Of a stretch of 9,474 bases of DNA, positions 6,123-9,474 are shown one piece after another (the first letter of the stretch is position 1; each line of letters begins with the position of its first letter). Location of the stretch: positions 1 to 9,474 of the forward strand of contig JALHOX010000166.1 in assembly GCA_022842805.1 (NCBI GenBank), written 5' to 3'. The DNA comes from Phycisphaerae bacterium (GTDB lineage Bacteria > Planctomycetota > Phycisphaerae > UBA1845 > Fen-1342). The notes beneath the pieces were generated by a model. That model had not been told where the DNA came from. It did not search any database and worked only from the letters and a program-made list of their open reading frames with translations. Made by a program: the position numbers and the translations under genes.

Positions 6123-7834
6123 ACGCCCCGTTGCACCCGGAGCCGCCCCGTCGCCACTCGTTTTTCGGGCGCGACGCGTGGATTCTGCTGCGCTATCGCG
6201 GCGCTCAGTTTTCGCACCTGGTCGACGAACACCTCCGCAGCTCGCCGATGCGCACGTTCCTCGTGCTGGTGCTGCTTGCCTTCGTCTGGACCGCGCTGCA
6301 CCAGTTGTTCGTGGTGGTTTTTCAGCAGATCCAGAACTGGCAGCTCGTCGCCGTGGTCGCGAGCCAGCAGATCTTCATGCACTTCTTCCTCGTGCTGGCG
6401 ATCATGCTTTCCTTCTCCAACGCCATCCTCACCTTCGGCAGCCTCTTCGGAAAAAGCGAGCCGGAGTTTCTGCTGGCCCTGCCCGCCTCCGCCCGACAGA
6501 TCGTCTTCGTAAAGTGGATCGAGGGCGTCGCGCTCTCGAGCTGGTCGTTCCTCCTGCTCGGCGTGCCGCTCATGCTCGCCGTCGCGAAGACGTCCAACGT
6601 CGCGTGGTACTACTACCCGCTCTTCGTCGGCCATTTCACCGGCTTCGTCATCATCCCCAGCACGCTCGGCCTGCTCGCCGCCTGGGCCGTCGCGATGTGG
6701 GCCCCGCGCCGCCCGATCTTCATGGCCCTCTGGGTCGGCGGCGGCATCCTGATCGCCGCCATCGCTTGGCTGGCGCGCCTGTCCGCCGCCGAGGCCTCCG
6801 CCGAAGAGTGGATGAATCGCCTTTTCATGCAAACGCAGATCACGCGCAATCCCTTTTTCCCGAGCGCCTGGACCGCGCAGGGCATCGTCGCCGCCATCGA
6901 GCGCCGCTGGGATACCAGCCTCTTCTATCTCGGCGTCGTCCTCGCCAACGCCGCCTTCCTGGTCTGGGTTTCGGTCAATCTCGTCGGCCGCGGCTGGGCC
7001 GAGGCCTACTCGCGCGCCCGTGAGCACGGCGGCCGCGCCTTCGCCGCCCGCGGCTATGTCTCGCGGATCGCCGCCAACGCGCTCTTTTTCTATCTGCCCG
7101 CCTCGCTGCGGCAATTGATGGTGAAAGATCTGCGGATGTTCATCCGCGACGCGGCGCAATGGACGCAGATGGTCATCATGTTCGGCCTGCTGGTGCTTTA
7201 CGCGACCAACCTGCGCGATCTCCCGCTCGACCTGAGCCACCCGCGCATCAAAGGGCTGCTGAGCTTTCTAAATCTCACGACGGTGAGCCTGATCCTGGCC
7301 ACCTTCACCAGCCGCTTCGTCTTCCCCATGCTTTCGATCGAGAGCCAGCAGCTCTGGTCGCTGGGCATGCTGCCGATGCCGCGCACCCGGCTGCTCTGGG
7401 GCAAGTTCATCTTCTCGCTCGTGCTGACGCTGCTCAGCGCCGGCTTCGTCATGTGGATCGCGACCGACCGCCTGGCGCTGCCGGGGGGTTGGGCCTGGCT
7501 GCAACTGATGGTCGCGGTCTTCGTCTGCATCGGGCTCTGCGCCATCGCGGTCGGCCTCGGCGCCCGATTCCCCGTCCTGCACCAGCGCAACCCGGCCCGC
7601 ATCGCCGCCGGCTTCGGCGGCACGGTCAACCTCGTCGCCAGCATGCTCTATGTCTCGCTCATGATGCTGATCATGGCCTATCTGACCTATCAGGAATCAA
7701 ACGACCCCACGCCGCTGCGCGAGCTGTCGCTGCGCACCTGGTCGATCGCGGCGTTGCTGGGCTTGCTCACGCTGGCGGTCGGCGGCGCGACGATGCACAT
7801 CGGGACGCGCCATTTTCGGCGGCTGGAGGTTTGA
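6119..7834 (+). CDS. ABC-2 type exporter permease, 12 predicted transmembrane helices
   Basis: The protein has 571 residues with two halves of about six hydrophobic segments each: roughly 46-68, 77-107, 138-156, 166-193, 199-220 and 267-290, then 349-364, 380-405, 429-448, 458-481, 500-522 and 541-562. Before the first helix is a 45-residue cytoplasmic part with several basic residues. Between the first and second helix pairs lies FGKSEPEFLLALPASARQI (residues 110-128), and the second half has SIESQQLWSLGMLPMPRTRL (406-425). Such loops, in which Leu-Pro-(Ala/Met) follows a glutamate- or glutamine-rich turn, are a hallmark of the large putative ABC exporter permeases in which one chain holds both membrane domains. 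The GTG start shares GTGA with the ATPase stop and has a strong binding site. A single chain of this size means one permease with two ATPase copies is the likely complex. The substrate is unknown. Confidence 0.88.
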   Translation: MNAPLHPEPPRRHSFFGRDAWILLRYRGAQFSHLVDEHLRSSPMRTFLVLVLLAFVWTALHQLFVVVFQQIQNWQLVAVVASQQIFMHFFLVLAIMLSFSNAILTFGSLFGKSEPEFLLALPASARQIVFVKWIEGVALSSWSFLLLGVPLMLAVAKTSNVAWYYYPLFVGHFTGFVIIPSTLGLLAAWAVAMWAPRRPIFMALWVGGGILIAAIAWLARLSAAEASAEEWMNRLFMQTQITRNPFFPSAWTAQGIVAAIERRWDTSLFYLGVVLANAAFLVWVSVNLVGRGWAEAYSRAREHGGRAFAARGYVSRIAANALFFYLPASLRQLMVKDLRMFIRDAAQWTQMVIMFGLLVLYATNLRDLPLDLSHPRIKGLLSFLNLTTVSLILATFTSRFVFPMLSIESQQLWSLGMLPMPRTRLLWGKFIFSLVLTLLSAGFVMWIATDRLALPGGWAWLQLMVAVFVCIGLCAIAVGLGARFPVLHQRNPARIAAGFGGTVNLVASMLYVSLMMLIMAYLTYQESNDPTPLRELSLRTWSIAALLGLLTLAVGGATMHIGTRHFRRLEV

Positions 7835-7901
7835 GACGGCGGGAATTCCGCGCGACGGATTCTCCCACTGCGCCACGCCGATTCACGACAGGGTGGGTTC
7901 G

Positions 7902-8531
7902 ATGATTGGCAGACGACGCAAATCACGCGACGAATTCTGGCGAGGCTATCGCCGCTCGCTATCTATCGCGCGCTACAAACGTCGCGCCGCATTGCGCTGC
8001 GCACGAAGCTGGAACTGGCTGCTGAGCGCTGACCAGACGAATCCCGGTCCGATCGAGCATCACCGCTATTGCACCCGGTGCGGCTACGACCTTCTTGGAT
8101 TGCAACACCGCTGCCCGGAGTGCGGCCACATCATCGGCCCTTGGGACCGATCAAATCAAATTGGCCTGACGCGAAGCGAGGCGGCGACAATTTGGCGAAT
8201 CACAGCCTATCTCGTCGCGCCAGGCGCGGCACTGCTCTTTGGCTGGGCTTCGGCCCCAGGCTCCGTGTTCTGGGCGGTCACGACCACGGCGTGGACCCTC
8301 ATGGGGCCCACCGCGTTTGCTGTCGCTGACCTGCCCCAGCTTCGCGTCCCCGCTGGTTGGGCGCAGCTCTCCGCGGGACTGCTGATCTACGTGTTGTTTC
8401 TCACTCTGGCCCAGCGCCTGACGCAAAAGCAGACGCTGCTATTGGCCCTGCTCACGCGCGGCGTAATGCTCGCGATGTGGATGTTCGCGGGGGTCGTGTT
8501 GTCAGTCCTGCTGCGCGCCCGCGAATGTTGA
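7902..8531 (+). CDS. Zinc-ribbon membrane protein of unknown function
   Basis: The protein has 209 residues. The first 40 are strongly basic (RRRK at 4-7, then many Arg). A zinc ribbon follows with Cys57-X2-Cys60-GYDL and Cys71-P-X-Cys74-G, of the Cys-X2-Cys-Gly-Tyr-Asp-Leu type that is very frequent in planctomycete proteins of unknown function. Four hydrophobic segments follow (about 100-118, 121-141, 152-170, 179-204), so the ribbon should be cytoplasmic if the basic N-terminus is inside. The ATG at 7902 was chosen over an in-frame GTG at 7893; AGGGTGGG at about 7889-7896 could serve as its binding site. The gene begins 67 bases after the permease, in the same direction, so it may be in the same operon or separately promoted. 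Function is not inferred; membrane-protein regulation or assembly is a guess. Confidence 0.8.
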   Translation: MIGRRRKSRDEFWRGYRRSLSIARYKRRAALRCARSWNWLLSADQTNPGPIEHHRYCTRCGYDLLGLQHRCPECGHIIGPWDRSNQIGLTRSEAATIWRITAYLVAPGAALLFGWASAPGSVFWAVTTTAWTLMGPTAFAVADLPQLRVPAGWAQLSAGLLIYVLFLTLAQRLTQKQTLLLALLTRGVMLAMWMFAGVVLSVLLRAREC

Positions 8532-8550
8532 TCGGAAAACCGCATGGTGA

Positions 8551-8564
8551 CGCGGAGCGCCGCG
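8551..8564 (+). terminator. GC-rich hairpin after the zinc-ribbon gene
   Basis: CGCGG (8551-8555) pairs with CCGCG (8560-8564) around a 4-base loop, 20 bases past the stop at 8531. There is no T-tract, so it is at best a weak or Rho-assisted terminator. Confidence 0.3.
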
Positions 8565-8608
8565 CAGGCACGGCGCCCCACGCCTCGGACCGCCACCCGG
8601 AGTGTCAT

Positions 8609-8629
8609 CGGCCTGCGAGCCGCAGGCCG
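8609..8629. terminator. Strong 9-base-pair hairpin between convergent genes
   Basis: CGGCCTGCG (8609-8617) pairs perfectly with CGCAGGCCG (8621-8629) around the 3-base loop AGC. On the minus strand it begins immediately after the TAG stop of the hydrolase gene (8630-8632). No T-run follows on either strand, so a bidirectional structural terminator or 3' end protector is more likely than a classical intrinsic terminator. Confidence 0.5.
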
Positions 8630-9474
8630 CTACTCGCGCTCGATCCCGAAGAGCTCATCGAGATACGCACGCGTCTGCTCGATCGAAATCCCCTGCTGCT
8701 CAAAGCGCGTCAGATCCGAGCGCGGGTCGCTGTCGCGGTCGGCCCCCGTCGGCTGCTGAAAATAAAGATGCAGCCCCTGCGGAATCACAAACTCCGTCGC
8801 CTCCGACTCGGCCATCGCCGCTTGCAGCTCCTTCGGAAAACCGCTCGGCGGCTCGACATTATCAAACTCCCCCAACAGGTAAAACGCCGGCTGAGTCACG
8901 CGCGGCCACAATTCCCCGGGCGTCACACCGGTCCAAAACGGCGCGCCGGTCGGCGCCCACAAAACCAGCCCGCCGACGCGCGGCTCCTCCGCCGCCATAA
9001 AGGTCGCCATCGTCCCGCCGATGCTGTATCCCCCTGCCGCGATCCGCGACGGGTCGACGCTCACACCCAGTTCGCCGTCGAGCGCAAGCTGCAACGCCTG
9101 CTTCGCCAGGTCCACGTTTCGGCGGTGATAGTTGAAATCGGTGAAGGTCAGCGGCCGCGCGCCAGGCACGATCACCGCGTAGCCCCAGCTCGCGAGCGTC
9201 TCGTGCAGACTCTGGTGATAGTACGGCTGCACGTTTGAGCCCAGCACCCAAACAAACGTCGGCAGCGGCCCCTCGACATCGACCGGCGAAAAGACGGTGA
9301 TCTCCGTCGGCGATCCGTCGGCGCCATCCGCCACCTCGATCACCTCTTCGCGCACCTGAGCCGTCCCCAGCTCCGCCGGCGGCTCATCGAAAATGTTCGG
9401 CGGCCAGGTCGGAAAAATCAGCGCTTCGCACCCCGTACCCAGCACCAACATCGCCGCCGCCGCTCCGGTCATCC
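8630..9474 (-). CDS. Alpha/beta hydrolase fold protein, probably a secreted lipoprotein (5' end probably outside window)
   Basis: The visible chain is 280 residues from the ATG at 9472. It starts with a hydrophobic stretch ending in LGTGC (Cys15), like a lipoprotein signal, but has no basic residues before it. The true start is therefore probably upstream of the window. After a Pro-rich spacer the alpha/beta hydrolase fold is recognisable: FVWVLGSN (73-80, oxyanion strand), GYAVIVPG (97-104), the nucleophile elbow GGYSIGG (147-153, Ser150), FYLLGEFDNVEPP (197-209, likely acid Asp204) and a histidine at 235 in QGLHLYF. The order nucleophile-acid-histidine is intact, so it is probably active as an esterase or lipase-like enzyme of the dienelactone hydrolase/chlorophyllase-like kind. 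The usual His-Gly of the oxyanion strand is replaced by LGSN. The substrate is unknown. It converges on the exporter operon and shares no regulation with it. Confidence 0.82.
   Translation of the reverse strand, partial: MTGAAAAMLVLGTGCEALIFPTWPPNIFDEPPAELGTAQVREEVIEVADGADGSPTEITVFSPVDVEGPLPTFVWVLGSNVQPYYHQSLHETLASWGYAVIVPGARPLTFTDFNYHRRNVDLAKQALQLALDGELGVSVDPSRIAAGGYSIGGTMATFMAAEEPRVGGLVLWAPTGAPFWTGVTPGELWPRVTQPAFYLLGEFDNVEPPSGFPKELQAAMAESEATEFVIPQGLHLYFQQPTGADRDSDPRSDLTRFEQQGISIEQTRAYLDELFGIERE

Noticed and set aside
5744..7240. 498-codon open frame on the minus strand
   Set aside because: It is opposite the ABC ATPase and permease. Its product is a repetitive Glu/Asp/Arg/His-rich sequence typical of the complement of GC-rich membrane-protein codons.
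8357..9238. 293-codon open frame on the plus strand over the hydrolase gene
   Set aside because: It is antisense to the alpha/beta hydrolase and overlaps the end of the zinc-ribbon gene. The product is Arg-rich without motifs.

Overview
The window is about 65% GC and reads as accessory-poor bacterial chromosome, most likely from a planctomycete. Two things suggest this: a membrane protein with the Cys-X2-Cys-Gly-Tyr-Asp-Leu ... Cys-Pro-X-Cys-Gly zinc ribbon that recurs in that phylum, and an Alternative Complex III operon whose ActB has the long N-terminal extension before its Tat signal. The phylum assignment is inference from family knowledge; no rRNA or marker gene is present.

Left part, minus strand (1-4197): the start of an Alternative Complex III (ACIII, quinol:electron acceptor oxidoreductase) operon, read right to left as actA (pentaheme cytochrome c), actB (molybdopterin-oxidoreductase-like plus iron-sulfur fusion) and actC (NrfD-like quinol-binding membrane subunit, cut by the window edge). 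The genes are tightly packed: actA and actB overlap, and actB and actC are 9 bases apart. A good sigma-70-type promoter (TTGACC, 16 bases, TATGAT) lies just upstream. ActA appears to start at a rare ATC codon, because that is the only candidate with a Shine-Dalgarno sequence.

Middle (4150-4429): a divergent intergenic region of about 280 bases with two near-perfect palindromes and four copies of GCGGTC, one of them covering the actA -35 box. It looks like a regulated divergent promoter region.

Right-middle part, plus strand (4430-8531): a translationally coupled set of an unrecognised membrane-anchored protein, an ABC ATPase and a 12-helix ABC exporter-type permease (overlaps of 8 and 4 bases), followed after 67 bases by the zinc-ribbon membrane protein. 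The substrate is unknown.

Right end (8630-9474, minus strand): a convergent alpha/beta hydrolase, probably a lipoprotein, whose 5' end is probably outside the window. Strong hairpins lie between the convergent genes.

I do not see a CRISPR array, transposon, tRNA, rRNA or a clearly novel defence or biosynthetic system. The most interesting points are the apparent ATC start of actA, the repeated motif and palindromes in the divergent promoter region, and the unrecognised protein co-translated with the ABC exporter.
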